From Flavobacterium soyangense (GTDB lineage Bacteria; Bacteroidota; Bacteroidia; Flavobacteriales; Flavobacteriaceae), in the NCBI RefSeq assembly GCF_015277675.1, contig NZ_JADHEC010000003.1:62001-126000 (forward strand): a stretch of 64,000 nt of DNA, read 5' to 3'. The notes under the pieces were generated by a model. That model saw only the letters and a list, made by a program, of their open reading frames with translations, did no database searches and had not been told where the DNA came from. The number at the start of each line of letters is the position of its first letter. Position 1 is the stretch's first letter. The position numbers were made by a program, and so were the translations under genes. Positions 20,162 through 28,414 of the stretch are shown piece by piece.

Positions 20162-20845
20162 TCAAGAATGTGCCATGGCCATGCAAACAATACTAATTTT
20201 TGCTCCAGGGATTTTCAGTAATGCGTGCGAACAGGCTTCTAGAGTTGAACCAGTCGTTATTACATCATCTATCAACAAAAAATGTTTGTTATGGTCTTTT
20301 TCGGTAAAAACAACATCAAAAATAGTGTCGATTCCATCACTTCGATTCAATAGGGTTTTCTTGGACTGCGTTTTGGAATAAATATTCCGAACCAATATAT
20401 TTGAATTATAGGCAATATTTAAACCTTCGGAAAGCGTAGTTCCAAAATTAGTTACTTGATTGTATCCCCTTTCTCTTAGTTTCCTTTTGTGCAAAGGCAC
20501 CGGAATTATTTCATCGACAGATTGGATTATTTTTGAATCTTTTAAATCTTCGGTATACCATTCACCCAGAACAGTTCCAATTTCTTCTTGTCCTTTGTAT
20601 TTCAGGTTGTGAATTAATTCCTGTACAATTCCCTTTTTGTGAAAATACAACAATGCCGAAGTGTATTCAACTGGAATTCTCCCGTAAAATTTTTTGAAAG
20701 CTTCGTTTTCAGGATTCAAATGATGATTGGTTAATGGAATATTGTGCCGGCAAAGCGTGCAAATCACATTTTCATTCGACAATAAAAACGAATGACAACC
20801 AGCACAAACGGGTGGAAAAAATAGATTGATAATATTTTTGAACAT
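20162..20845 (-). CDS. comF: ComF-family phosphoribosyltransferase-like protein
   Basis: 227 residues. An N-terminal zinc-finger-like segment has two Cys pairs (CAGCHSFLL and CTLCRHNI, residues ~14-35). The C-terminal PRTase-like fold carries IPVPLHKRKLRERGYNQV (~residue 118) and the PRPP loop FLLIDDVITTGSTLEAC (~193). ComF proteins are tied to natural transformation in other bacteria, where they handle internalised single-stranded DNA with DprA/RecA; in Bacteroidota the role is inferred. It is followed at 20113-20145 by a hairpin and divergent from glyS across about 95 bp. Confidence 0.88.
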   Translation of the reverse strand: MFKNIINLFFPPVCAGCHSFLLSNENVICTLCRHNIPLTNHHLNPENEAFKKFYGRIPVEYTSALLYFHKKGIVQELIHNLKYKGQEEIGTVLGEWYTEDLKDSKIIQSVDEIIPVPLHKRKLRERGYNQVTNFGTTLSEGLNIAYNSNILVRNIYSKTQSKKTLLNRSDGIDTIFDVVFTEKDHNKHFLLIDDVITTGSTLEACSHALLKIPGAKISIVCMAMAHS

Positions 20846-20926
20846 AAAAAGCCAATTTGTTTATAAAAATAGGGAAATCAATGCTTCAAACTTCAAGAAA
20901 TTCCTTTTTTTTAAGTTCACTTTTTA

Positions 20927-20934
20927 TATTTTTG
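20927..20934 (+). promoter_or_regulatory. -7 element of the glyS promoter
   Basis: TATTTTTG matches TAnnTTTG. No good -33 TTG is present. The predicted transcription start falls about at the glyS ATG (20942), so the message would have almost no leader. Confidence 0.5.
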
Positions 20935-20941
20935 CATCATT

Positions 20942-22483
20942 ATGGCAAAACAAGAAGATTTATTCAAAAATGTAGTTTCGCACGCAAAGGAATATGGATT
21001 TATTTTTCCGTCAAGCGAAATATACGATGGTTTAAGTGCAGTCTATGATTATGCACAAAATGGAGTCGAATTAAAAAAGAATATACGCGAATATTGGTGG
21101 AAATCGATGGTTCAAATGAACGATAACATCGTTGGACTCGATGCGGCAATATTGATGCATCCCACGACTTGGAAGGCTTCCGGTCACGTTGACGCTTTTA
21201 ATGACCCATTAATTGACAACAAGGATTCCAAAAAAAGATACCGTGCTGATGTTTTAATTGAGGATTATGCCGAAAAACTAAATCTGAAAGCCAAAAAAGA
21301 GATTGAAAAAGCCAAATCACGTTTTGGAGATGCTTTCAATGAACAAGAATTCATTACTACTAATACTAGAGTGGTAGAATATCTTGCTAAAGAAAGAGAA
21401 ATTCTAGAAAGAATGGGGCGTTCTTTAGGAAACGGCGATTTAGAAGATGTAAAAGCATTAATCGAAGAACTTGAAATTGCCGATCCTGAAACAGGTTCTA
21501 GAAACTGGACTGAAGTGCGTCAATTTAACTTGATGTTCGGTACAAAATTAGGTGCTTCTGCTGATACGGCGATGGATTTATACTTGCGTCCGGAAACGGC
21601 ACAAGGTATTTTCGTCAATTTCTTGAATGTTCAAAAATCTGGAAGAATGAAAATTCCTTTTGGAATTGCACAAACGGGAAAAGCGTTTAGAAATGAAATC
21701 GTTGCGAGACAATTTATTTTCCGTATGCGTGAATTTGAACAAATGGAAATGCAATTTTTTGTAAAACCAGGCGAAGAAATGCAATGGTATGAACATTGGA
21801 AAACTGCTCGTTTGAACTGGCATTTATCACTTGGTTTAGGAGCAGCAAATTATCGTTTTCATGATCACGAAAAGTTAGCGCATTATGCCAATGCAGCTGC
21901 CGATATAGAGTTTAATTTCCCTTTTGGATTCAAGGAATTAGAAGGAATTCACTCTCGTACGGATTTCGATTTGAAAGCCCACGAAAAGTTCTCAGGTAAA
22001 AAGATGCAATATTTCGACACCGAAACCAATGCAAATTATACACCTTACGTTGTAGAAACTTCGGTAGGATTAGACAGAATGTTCTTAGCCGTTTTTGCCA
22101 CGTCTTTAAAAGAAGAAACGCTGGAAGATGGTTCTACAAGAACTGTTTTGCAATTACCATCGGTGCTTGCGCCAACAAAAGCAGCCGTTTTGCCATTGGT
22201 AAAAAAAGACGGATTGCCTGATATTGCACATAAAATCATCGAAGATTTGCGTTGGGATTTCAATGTGGCCTATGACGAAAAAGACGCTGTAGGAAGACGT
22301 TACAGAAGACAAGATGCGTTGGGAACTCCATTTTGTATCACGGTGGATCATCAAACTATCGAAGACCAAACGGTTACGATTCGTCATAGAGATTCAATGA
22401 AACAAGATCGCGTAAAAATTACTGATTTGAAATCAATTATCGAAAATGAAGTTTCGATGAAAAACTGGTTGATGAAAATGTAA
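20942..22483 (+). CDS. glyS: Glycyl-tRNA synthetase (dimeric, class II)
   Basis: 513 residues, matching the single-chain alpha2 type (eukaryote/Thermus/Bacteroidota style) rather than the alpha2beta2 GlyQS type. Class II motifs are present: motif 1 region YGFIFPSSEIYDGLSAVYDY (~residue 18), motif 2 FRNEIVARQFIFRMREFEQME (~249, split here by a short loop) and motif 3 TSVGLDRMFLAVF (~370). LRPETAQGIFVNF (~217) is the conserved glycine-recognition block, and the C-terminal anticodon-binding domain has VAYDEKDAVGRRYRRQD. It charges tRNA-Gly in the cytoplasm. The gene ends with a strong terminator at 22505-22536. Confidence 0.96.
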   Translation: MAKQEDLFKNVVSHAKEYGFIFPSSEIYDGLSAVYDYAQNGVELKKNIREYWWKSMVQMNDNIVGLDAAILMHPTTWKASGHVDAFNDPLIDNKDSKKRYRADVLIEDYAEKLNLKAKKEIEKAKSRFGDAFNEQEFITTNTRVVEYLAKEREILERMGRSLGNGDLEDVKALIEELEIADPETGSRNWTEVRQFNLMFGTKLGASADTAMDLYLRPETAQGIFVNFLNVQKSGRMKIPFGIAQTGKAFRNEIVARQFIFRMREFEQMEMQFFVKPGEEMQWYEHWKTARLNWHLSLGLGAANYRFHDHEKLAHYANAAADIEFNFPFGFKELEGIHSRTDFDLKAHEKFSGKKMQYFDTETNANYTPYVVETSVGLDRMFLAVFATSLKEETLEDGSTRTVLQLPSVLAPTKAAVLPLVKKDGLPDIAHKIIEDLRWDFNVAYDEKDAVGRRYRRQDALGTPFCITVDHQTIEDQTVTIRHRDSMKQDRVKITDLKSIIENEVSMKNWLMKM

Positions 22484-22808
22484 TCGTAAGATTCAATTAT
22501 ATAAAGAAAGGCTTCTCAATCGAGAAGCCTTTCTGATTTTAAAAGCTGTTTAATTCAGTTGTTCTCTGCATTTTATCGGATTTATTTGCACTTTATTTTA
22601 ATGTATTAACATTTGTTAATAAAATATTAACAACATATGTGAAAAATGCTGCAAATGTTTATTTTTAGCTTGTTAAATAAGGTTTTTTATTAAAAAACGG
22701 AAGATTTTGTTTAATTAGTTTCCCAAAACTACCTATATTACTTAATATTTTAAAGTGTTTCGCTTTGAACGTCTAATGTTATGCCTAACAAAATAGGACA
22801 AAACATTG
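22484..22808. other. Intergenic region glyS / LytTR gene
   Basis: About 325 bp. After the glyS terminator it is very AT-rich. TTGTTAATA (22613-22621) and TATTAACAA (22625-22633) form a perfect 9-bp inverted repeat with a 3-nt spacer, a possible operator. I see no ORF or RNA fold, and no clean TAnnTTTG box for the next gene. Confidence 0.45.
22505..22536 (+). terminator. Intrinsic terminator after glyS
   Basis: AGAAAGGCTTCTC pairs with GAGAAGCCTTTCT across an AATC loop. The T-run is short, but the stem of about 13 bp is strong. Confidence 0.75.
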
Positions 22809-23729
22809 ATGAATTACCCGTACATTATTATTGACGACAATCAAGAAAGTGTTTTGAAAACTAAAGCAATTGCTGATGGTTTCTCGGAGCTTGTCTTTGT
22901 GGCATCGGCTAATAACTACTCGAACGGTTTAAATCTAATATTAGAACACTCTCCAAAACTAATTTTTCTCGAAATTGATCCTGCTGATAAGGAAAGTAAT
23001 TTATCATTGGCACTTATCAATGAACTATACAGGTATTTGAAGGTAATTCCGAAAATTATAATAACTACTTCTAAAAAAGATTTGGCTTTTGAAGTCATTC
23101 AATACGAAGTAGCCGATTATATGATAAAGCCATTGGTGCGTATTGATTTTATAAAATCAATTTTAAAAATAAAGAAAGCGATTGGTGAAGATGCTGTCTT
23201 TATGGTTCAAAAACCAGCTTTTAATGATTCTCAAAAACTTATTGAAGAACAACCGCAATCTTCGGATGATTTGCAAGAACCTATAGCAAAAGAAACTCCG
23301 GTTCTCAATGAAACTCCAGTGCTTTTAGAAGAACAAATTCCAGAAAATTTTGTACAACAAGTAGTTCCAATGGTGGAGCAACCGCTAATATTATGTATCA
23401 AATCGTATGGTGATTATAGATACATTGATGCTAATGATATTTGCTATTTTCAGGCCGATAATAATTCAACAGACATACACTTAAATAATGGGGAAATGGT
23501 TACGGCTTTCAAAACACTGAAACATTTTGAAGGTATATTGTCTTCTCCTTTTACCAGAATTCATAACAGTTATATTGTAAACCGCAATTACATTTCCAGA
23601 ATTCATACCGGAAATGCGGTATGTTATATTAAAAACACCACTACAAAAATCCCGTTTTCCAAATCTTACAAGGAAAATATCGACGGTATTATCACTGATT
23701 TTGCTAATGGCAATTATTTGGAGATTTAA
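22809..23729 (+). CDS. LytTR-family transcriptional regulator with atypical receiver
   Basis: About 306 residues from the ATG at 22809. Residues ~1-125 are a receiver-like domain: the acidic pair is present (IIIDDNQES) and so is the conserved lysine (YMIKPLVRIDF), but the expected phospho-aspartate strand reads KLIFLEIDP, with Glu at ~54 where Asp is usual. A Glu/Pro-rich linker (~135-195) leads to a LytTR DNA-binding domain: DANDICYFQADNNSTDIHL, FTRIHNSYIVNRNYISRI, and a KIPFSKSYKE tail. A Glu at the phospho-site can mimic constitutive activation, so regulation may not depend on a kinase. It lies directly upstream of the secreted repeat protein and a sensor kinase operon. Confidence 0.85.
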   Translation: MNYPYIIIDDNQESVLKTKAIADGFSELVFVASANNYSNGLNLILEHSPKLIFLEIDPADKESNLSLALINELYRYLKVIPKIIITTSKKDLAFEVIQYEVADYMIKPLVRIDFIKSILKIKKAIGEDAVFMVQKPAFNDSQKLIEEQPQSSDDLQEPIAKETPVLNETPVLLEEQIPENFVQQVVPMVEQPLILCIKSYGDYRYIDANDICYFQADNNSTDIHLNNGEMVTAFKTLKHFEGILSSPFTRIHNSYIVNRNYISRIHTGNAVCYIKNTTTKIPFSKSYKENIDGIITDFANGNYLEI

Positions 23730-23911
23730 AAAATATCCATCCACCATGATTTGATGGTCATTCACTATCAAACGCCTGCATTCTACCACAAACGCCCATT
23801 TTTACTACAAAAATAGAGATATGCTCTATACTTTTACATCGTGATTCTGTGGTACTCACAAGTCATATAACAAACGTAAAATCAAAATAATAATATAAAA
23901 ACCCCATAATT

Positions 23912-24226
23912 ATGAAAAAATCAATTTTAACTATCGGATTATTGTCATTGGTAATGATATTAACTTCTTTCACTACACCTAAAACAACTGTAAACAATAA
24001 TACAACTGTAGAAGCAGCTGGTTCTGGAAGTACAGGCGGAAACGTGAGGTTGGATGCTGCTGGTTCTGGAAGCACAGGTGGAAACGTGAGACTGGATGCT
24101 GCAGGTTCTGGAAGCACAGGTGGAAACGTGAGACTGGATGCTGCAGGTTCTGGAAGTACAGGTGGTAACGTGAGATTGGATGCTGCAGGTTCTGGAAGTA
24201 CAGGTGGAAATGTGAGATTGGATTGA
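23912..24226 (+). CDS. Secreted protein of five 14-residue tandem repeats
   Basis: 104 residues. A signal peptide (MKKSILTIGLLSLVMILTSF, cleavage near TSFTTP) is followed by a short spacer TTVNNNTTVE and then exactly five copies of AAGSGSTGGNVRLD, ending with the stop codon. The repeats are identical in protein but differ at synonymous sites, so selection seems to preserve the peptide sequence. The composition (Gly/Ser-rich, one Arg, one Asp per unit) suggests an extended, flexible secreted polypeptide; periodic RLD/AA junctions could be processing sites. No family is recognised. It is flanked by a LytTR regulator and a two-component system, has its own terminator, and its function is unknown. 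Confidence 0.8.
   Translation: MKKSILTIGLLSLVMILTSFTTPKTTVNNNTTVEAAGSGSTGGNVRLDAAGSGSTGGNVRLDAAGSGSTGGNVRLDAAGSGSTGGNVRLDAAGSGSTGGNVRLD
24014..24223 (+). repeat. Five 42-bp in-frame tandem repeats
   Basis: Five direct repeats of 42 bp coding AAGSGSTGGNVRLD, without spacers. Differences are mostly third-position (for example GGC/GGT/GGA, AGT/AGC, AGG/AGA, TTG/CTG). Copies 2 and 3 are nearly identical, as are 4 and 5, suggesting recent duplication or slippage. Confidence 0.95.
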
Positions 24227-24265
24227 TCCAATATCATCGCAAATTTGACTTTTATTTATAAATAT

Positions 24266-24300
24266 AATAAGGCTATCAATATTTTGATAGTCTTTTTTTT
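24266..24300 (+). terminator. Intrinsic terminator after the repeat protein
   Basis: GGCTATCAA / TTGATAGTC hairpin with an ATATT-like loop followed by a long T-run. Confidence 0.8.
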
Positions 24301-24321
24301 ATGACAATAGTTTTATTTTAG

Positions 24322-24329
24322 TATTTTTG
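24322..24329 (+). promoter_or_regulatory. -7 element upstream of the sensor kinase operon
   Basis: TATTTTTG matches TAnnTTTG 20 nt before the TTG start codon at 24350. No convincing -33 element. Confidence 0.45.
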
Positions 24330-24349
24330 AGGAAATTGATAAATAACTA

Positions 24350-26374
24350 TTGAAAAACATTTACTACATAATGTTATTGCTGCTGCTGGTATTCTATGCT
24401 TGCACCAAGAAGAATGCAGCAAATCAAACTACTACTTCATCAGATGATAGTCTTACAAGCTATATGTCTAAAGCGAATGATTTTAGTGCTACTACTAAAA
24501 AACGGCAAGATTACATACAGAAAGCATTTGGTATCATCATTAACCAGCCCAATGATTCCTTGCAAAGGGCTAATCTATTTAGGGTTGCCAATCGCTATTA
24601 TAATTTGAACGATTGGGCTGGCTATCACAAAATTGCAATAATCGTTTTAGAAAATGCAAAAACTAGTAATGATACTGTGAGTACAGCCAAAGCCTATTCG
24701 TATTTAGGCGATTATTATGGATCACAAGGAGTTTCGGATAGTGCTTTTATGTACTATTTCAAAGCCGAAAAAATATATCTTCAACGGAATGACAATTTAA
24801 ATCTTGCAAAAGCACGATTAAACAAAGCACAATTACAATATAACGAAAGTGATTTTTCGGGAAGTGAAATATCTATTTTTAAGGCCTTGCGAGTTATCAA
24901 AGGAGAAAAAGCAAATGATATTGTTTATGAATTATATAATCTTTTGGGATTAGTTTACAATGAACTTGGAGAGTTTGATAAGGCCATTGAGTTTCATAAC
25001 AAGGCATTGGCAAGTATAAATGATGAGACAACACCAGTTGAGTTTCAGTCAAAAGCTACCTCATTAAATAATATGGGATTAGTCTATCAAAATTTGAATC
25101 AATACAAGAAAGCAATACCTTATTTTCAAAAAGGATTGGAACAAAAAAAAGATTTAATTTTGTATAAACCACCTTTATATGCAATGCTTTTGGATAATTT
25201 GGGCTATTCAAGATACAAGCTTAAAGACCCTAACGGCCTTCCGAAACTATTATTTCAATCTCTGGAACTAAGAGATAGTTTGCAATTGACCATTGGAGTT
25301 ATTATCAGTAAAATCCATTTGTCGGAATATTTTGCTTCTAAAAATGATACTATAAAAGCATTACAGTACTCGAAAGAAGCACTAAAGACGGCCAAAACAT
25401 CTAAAAACAATAGAAATGCTCTATTGGCTCTCAAACAACTGGCTATTATTGAACCAAAGAAAGCGTCCATTTATAACAAAGAATACATCCACATTAACGA
25501 CAGTTTGCAAAAAGCAGAACGTAAAATTGGGGATAAATTCACCCGTATTGAGTATGAAACAGATGAAATCAAACAGGAAAACACGGATCTAACAACTCAA
25601 AACAGGAACTTGGTTTACATCTTTGGTTCTATTTTAATTTTGGGGATGTTCTTATATATCATCAAAGCACAAAAGGCTAAAACCAGAGAGTTGTTATATA
25701 AACAAGAACAACAAAAAGTCAACGAGGAAATTTATAATTTAATGATTTCACAACAAGGCAATGTAGAAACCATCAGGATAAAAGAGAAAAAACGAGTGGC
25801 TCAAGAATTGCATGATGGGGTTTTGGGAAGAATGTTTGGTGTGCGAATGAATTTGGACAGTTTAAATAAAATTCATGATGAAAGTGCTTCTTATCAAAGG
25901 AACAGTTACTTAACTGAATTGAAAAATATAGAACAGGACATTCGTGAAATTTCGCATGATTTAAATAGGGAAAAATCAGAATTAATTAATAACTTCGTTG
26001 CCATAGTAGACAACTTATTTGAAGATCAAAAAAAGACATTTAAATCAAAATTAGTTTCAAATATTGATTCAAACATAAAATGGGAATCAATGAGTAACGC
26101 CAATAAAATAAATTTATACAGAATAATCCAGGAATCACTCCAAAACATTAATAAGTATGCAAATGCCGATTCTATCAATGTAGAATTCAAAAAAGAAATT
26201 GACAATTTACTTTTGCAGATAAGTGATGACGGAGTTGGATTTAATGTAAATAGGGCAAAAAAGGGAATTGGCTTGCAAAACATGCTTTCTAGAATTAATG
26301 AATGCAATGGAACATTTGAAATAAAATCAAAAAAAGGAGAAGGAACAATAATTACAGTTACAGTCCCAATTTAA
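24350..26374 (+). CDS. TPR-containing NarL-type sensor histidine kinase
   Basis: 674 residues from a TTG start, chosen because it adds the basic residues of a lipoprotein-like leader (MKNIYYIMLLLLLVFYACTK; Cys ~18) before the in-frame ATG at 24371. Residues ~40-400 are TPR-like helical repeats (e.g. ATSLNNMGLVYQNLNQYKKA). A transmembrane helix (NLVYIFGSILILGMFLYII) lies near residues 420-440, followed by a coiled-coil. The HisKA_3 phospho-site is RVAQELHDGVLGRMFG (His ~486), and the HATPase domain has IQESLQNINKYA (~588) and ISDDGVGFNV (~625). It probably senses a periplasmic or envelope signal and phosphorylates the regulator encoded 22 bp downstream. Confidence 0.9.
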   Translation: MKNIYYIMLLLLLVFYACTKKNAANQTTTSSDDSLTSYMSKANDFSATTKKRQDYIQKAFGIIINQPNDSLQRANLFRVANRYYNLNDWAGYHKIAIIVLENAKTSNDTVSTAKAYSYLGDYYGSQGVSDSAFMYYFKAEKIYLQRNDNLNLAKARLNKAQLQYNESDFSGSEISIFKALRVIKGEKANDIVYELYNLLGLVYNELGEFDKAIEFHNKALASINDETTPVEFQSKATSLNNMGLVYQNLNQYKKAIPYFQKGLEQKKDLILYKPPLYAMLLDNLGYSRYKLKDPNGLPKLLFQSLELRDSLQLTIGVIISKIHLSEYFASKNDTIKALQYSKEALKTAKTSKNNRNALLALKQLAIIEPKKASIYNKEYIHINDSLQKAERKIGDKFTRIEYETDEIKQENTDLTTQNRNLVYIFGSILILGMFLYIIKAQKAKTRELLYKQEQQKVNEEIYNLMISQQGNVETIRIKEKKRVAQELHDGVLGRMFGVRMNLDSLNKIHDESASYQRNSYLTELKNIEQDIREISHDLNREKSELINNFVAIVDNLFEDQKKTFKSKLVSNIDSNIKWESMSNANKINLYRIIQESLQNINKYANADSINVEFKKEIDNLLLQISDDGVGFNVNRAKKGIGLQNMLSRINECNGTFEIKSKKGEGTIITVTVPI

Positions 26375-26396
26375 CAAAACAAAAATTTACAAAAAA

Positions 26397-27092
26397 ATGA
26401 CATTTGATTCAACTGCCAAAGAAATAATTAAAAACAATATATTAATAGTAGATGACCACCCATTTATTATTCAAGGCTATAAAAATGCCATTACTAGGTA
26501 CAATCCTAAAGAATATGAGTTTTTTATAGATCAAGCCAATGATTGTAAATCAGCATACGATATCATTACAAATCCTGAAACTGTGGTTTTTGATATTGCT
26601 TTTTTAGACATCAGTATGCCAACATATGAAGAAAAAGGCATTTTTTCCGGGGAAGATTTGGCAAAATTGTTAAATGAATACATGCCAAACTGCAAAATTA
26701 TTTTGCTCACTATGTACACGGAATTGTTAAAAATACAGAATATCATTGACGCAATAAATCCTAATGGATTAGTTATAAAAAACGATTTAACATTCGACGA
26801 GTTACTTTTTGGTTTTGATAAAGTTATAAATAATGAGATTTATTATAGTCAGTCAATCCAAAAAATGATAGATCAGTCACAACACGAAACCATTGAAATT
26901 GATTTGTTTGACAAACAAATCCTCTTTCATATTTCAAAAGGCACAAAAACAAATGATATTTCTCAATATGTTCCCATTTCTTTAGAAGCAATTGAAAAAA
27001 GAAAGCTTAACCTAAAAAAATTATTGAATTTACAAGACGGCAGTGATATTGACTTGGTACGAGAGGCCAAAAACAGAGGTTTGTTGTTTTAG
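26397..27092 (+). CDS. Response regulator, NarL/FixJ-like
   Basis: 231 residues. Receiver: ILIVDDHPFIIQGY (acidic pair ~20), the phospho-acceptor Asp in IAFLDISMPTYE (~70), the conserved Thr/Ser in IILLTMYTE (~103) and Lys in GLVIKNDLTF (~126). The C-terminal part (~165-231) has an HTH-like segment (ILFHISKGTKTNDISQYVPI, then a SLEAIEKRKLNLKKLL helix) in the position of the LuxR-type HTH, though it is divergent. It pairs with the upstream kinase in one operon. Confidence 0.88.
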   Translation: MTFDSTAKEIIKNNILIVDDHPFIIQGYKNAITRYNPKEYEFFIDQANDCKSAYDIITNPETVVFDIAFLDISMPTYEEKGIFSGEDLAKLLNEYMPNCKIILLTMYTELLKIQNIIDAINPNGLVIKNDLTFDELLFGFDKVINNEIYYSQSIQKMIDQSQHETIEIDLFDKQILFHISKGTKTNDISQYVPISLEAIEKRKLNLKKLLNLQDGSDIDLVREAKNRGLLF

Positions 27093-27103
27093 ATTTCAAC
27101 AAT

Positions 27104-27141
27104 TTAAAAAAAAAAATTGGCACTTATTAAGTGCCGTTTTT
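27104..27141. terminator. Bidirectional terminator
   Basis: GGCACTT (27119-27125) / AAGTGCC (27129-27135) has T residues on the plus side (27136-27141) and a long A-run on the left, which is a T-run on the minus strand. It serves the response regulator (+) and thiL (-), which converge here. Confidence 0.85.
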
Positions 27142-27149
27142 ATCTAAAT

Positions 27150-28199
27150 CTATTCTTCGCTTAGAGCATTCCAACCTCTGGCTTTCAGCGGAATTTTTGT
27201 GTTGGCGCGTGTTACCAAATGTATTCCTTCACTTTCCTGGGTCATATGACCAATAATCGTAAAGTTTGGATTTCCTTTTATTTTGTCAAAATCTTCCATT
27301 TTAATAGTGAAAAGTAATTCGTAATCTTCGCCGCCATTTATCGCCACGGTTGTTGAATCCAAATTAAATTCTTCACAAACATTTATCAATTGCGGATCAA
27401 GAGGCAATTTATCTTCATACAAATTACAACCTACTTTTGATTGTTTGCATAAATGCATAATTTCAGATGATAATCCATCCGAAATATCGATCATTGATGT
27501 TGGTTTTATTTCCAATGCGTGTAGCAAAGTGCGCACGTCTTTTCGGGCTTCAGGTTTTAATTGGCGCTCAATTAAATATGTATAAGCATCTAAATCTGGT
27601 TGTGAATTTGGGTTGACTTGGAATACTTGTTTCTCTCTTTCGAGAACCTGCAATCCCATATATGCCGCACCAATATCGCCGGTTACCACCAATAAATCAG
27701 TTTGACCAGCTCCATTTCTATAAACAATTTCATCTTCATTGGCTTCGCCAATAACAGTAATGCTGATAATCATTCCTTTTTGCGAAGAAGTGGTATCGCC
27801 ACCAATAACATCAAGCTTGTACTCATTGGCGGCAAGCGTAATTCCATCAAACAGTTCTTCTAAAGCTTCTAGTGGAAACCTATTGGAAACCGCAATAGAA
27901 ACCAAAATTTGTGTAGCTTTGGCATTCATCGCACAAATATCGGAAACATTGGTCACCACAGCTTTGTAACCTAAATGTCTCAATGGCATGTAGCCCAAAT
28001 CAAAATGAACTCCTTCAACCAACATGTCAGTTGAAATCAATACTTTCTTGTCTTTAAAATCAAGAACCGCAGCATCATCGCCAATTCCTTTTAGAGTTGA
28101 AGGTTGAATAATTTTAAAGTTTTTCGTTAAATGGTCTATAAGTCCAAATTCGCCTAATTGAGCAATGCTCGTGCGTTGCGGTGATTTATCTTCAATCAT
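27150..28199 (-). CDS. thiL: Thiamine-monophosphate kinase
   Basis: About 349 residues from the ATG at 28199 (MIEDKSPQRTSIAQLGEFGL), preferred to the upstream GTG at 28235 because the family begins here. Conserved blocks: GIGDDAAVLDFKDKKVLIST (~residue 37), DMLVEGVHFD (~56), VSDICAMNAKA (~86), GGDTTSSQKG (~133), VTGDIGAAYMG (~165), MIDISDGLSSE (~227) and GGEDYELLFT (~282). It phosphorylates thiamine monophosphate to the active diphosphate with ATP. No thi genes or TPP riboswitch are visible nearby. Confidence 0.94.
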   Translation of the reverse strand: MIEDKSPQRTSIAQLGEFGLIDHLTKNFKIIQPSTLKGIGDDAAVLDFKDKKVLISTDMLVEGVHFDLGYMPLRHLGYKAVVTNVSDICAMNAKATQILVSIAVSNRFPLEALEELFDGITLAANEYKLDVIGGDTTSSQKGMIISITVIGEANEDEIVYRNGAGQTDLLVVTGDIGAAYMGLQVLEREKQVFQVNPNSQPDLDAYTYLIERQLKPEARKDVRTLLHALEIKPTSMIDISDGLSSEIMHLCKQSKVGCNLYEDKLPLDPQLINVCEEFNLDSTTVAINGGEDYELLFTIKMEDFDKIKGNPNFTIIGHMTQESEGIHLVTRANTKIPLKARGWNALSEE

Positions 28200-28330
28200 A
28201 GTCATTTCGAGGAACGAAGCAATCTCTTCATTCACTTGTTTTAAGTTTAAAAAATTTGTGATGCAAAGGTACGAAGTTTTTTAGCCACGGATTACAAGGA
28301 TTCTCTGCGATTTCGGTGAATCTTTACTAA

Positions 28331-28369
28331 ACAAAAAAACCTGACTATTTCCATCATCAGGTTTTTTAT
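28331..28369. terminator. Intrinsic terminator after lepA
   Basis: AACCTGA / TCAGGTT hairpin flanked by A-run on the left and T-run on the right, so it can work in both directions; the relevant gene is lepA on the minus strand. Confidence 0.7.
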
Positions 28370-28414
28370 TTATTTCAGCAAAGTCCTTCCCTTTAAGAAG
28401 GATTTAGGATGGGA

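Noticed and set aside
24014..24223. CRISPR-like direct repeats
   Set aside because: The repeats are contiguous, in frame and coding, with no spacers and no cas genes nearby.
23863..24237. Minus-strand ORF of 124 aa over the repeat gene
   Set aside because: It is the shadow of the 42-bp repeats (PPVLPEPAAS repeats) and the plus frame has signal peptide, terminator and synonymous variation.
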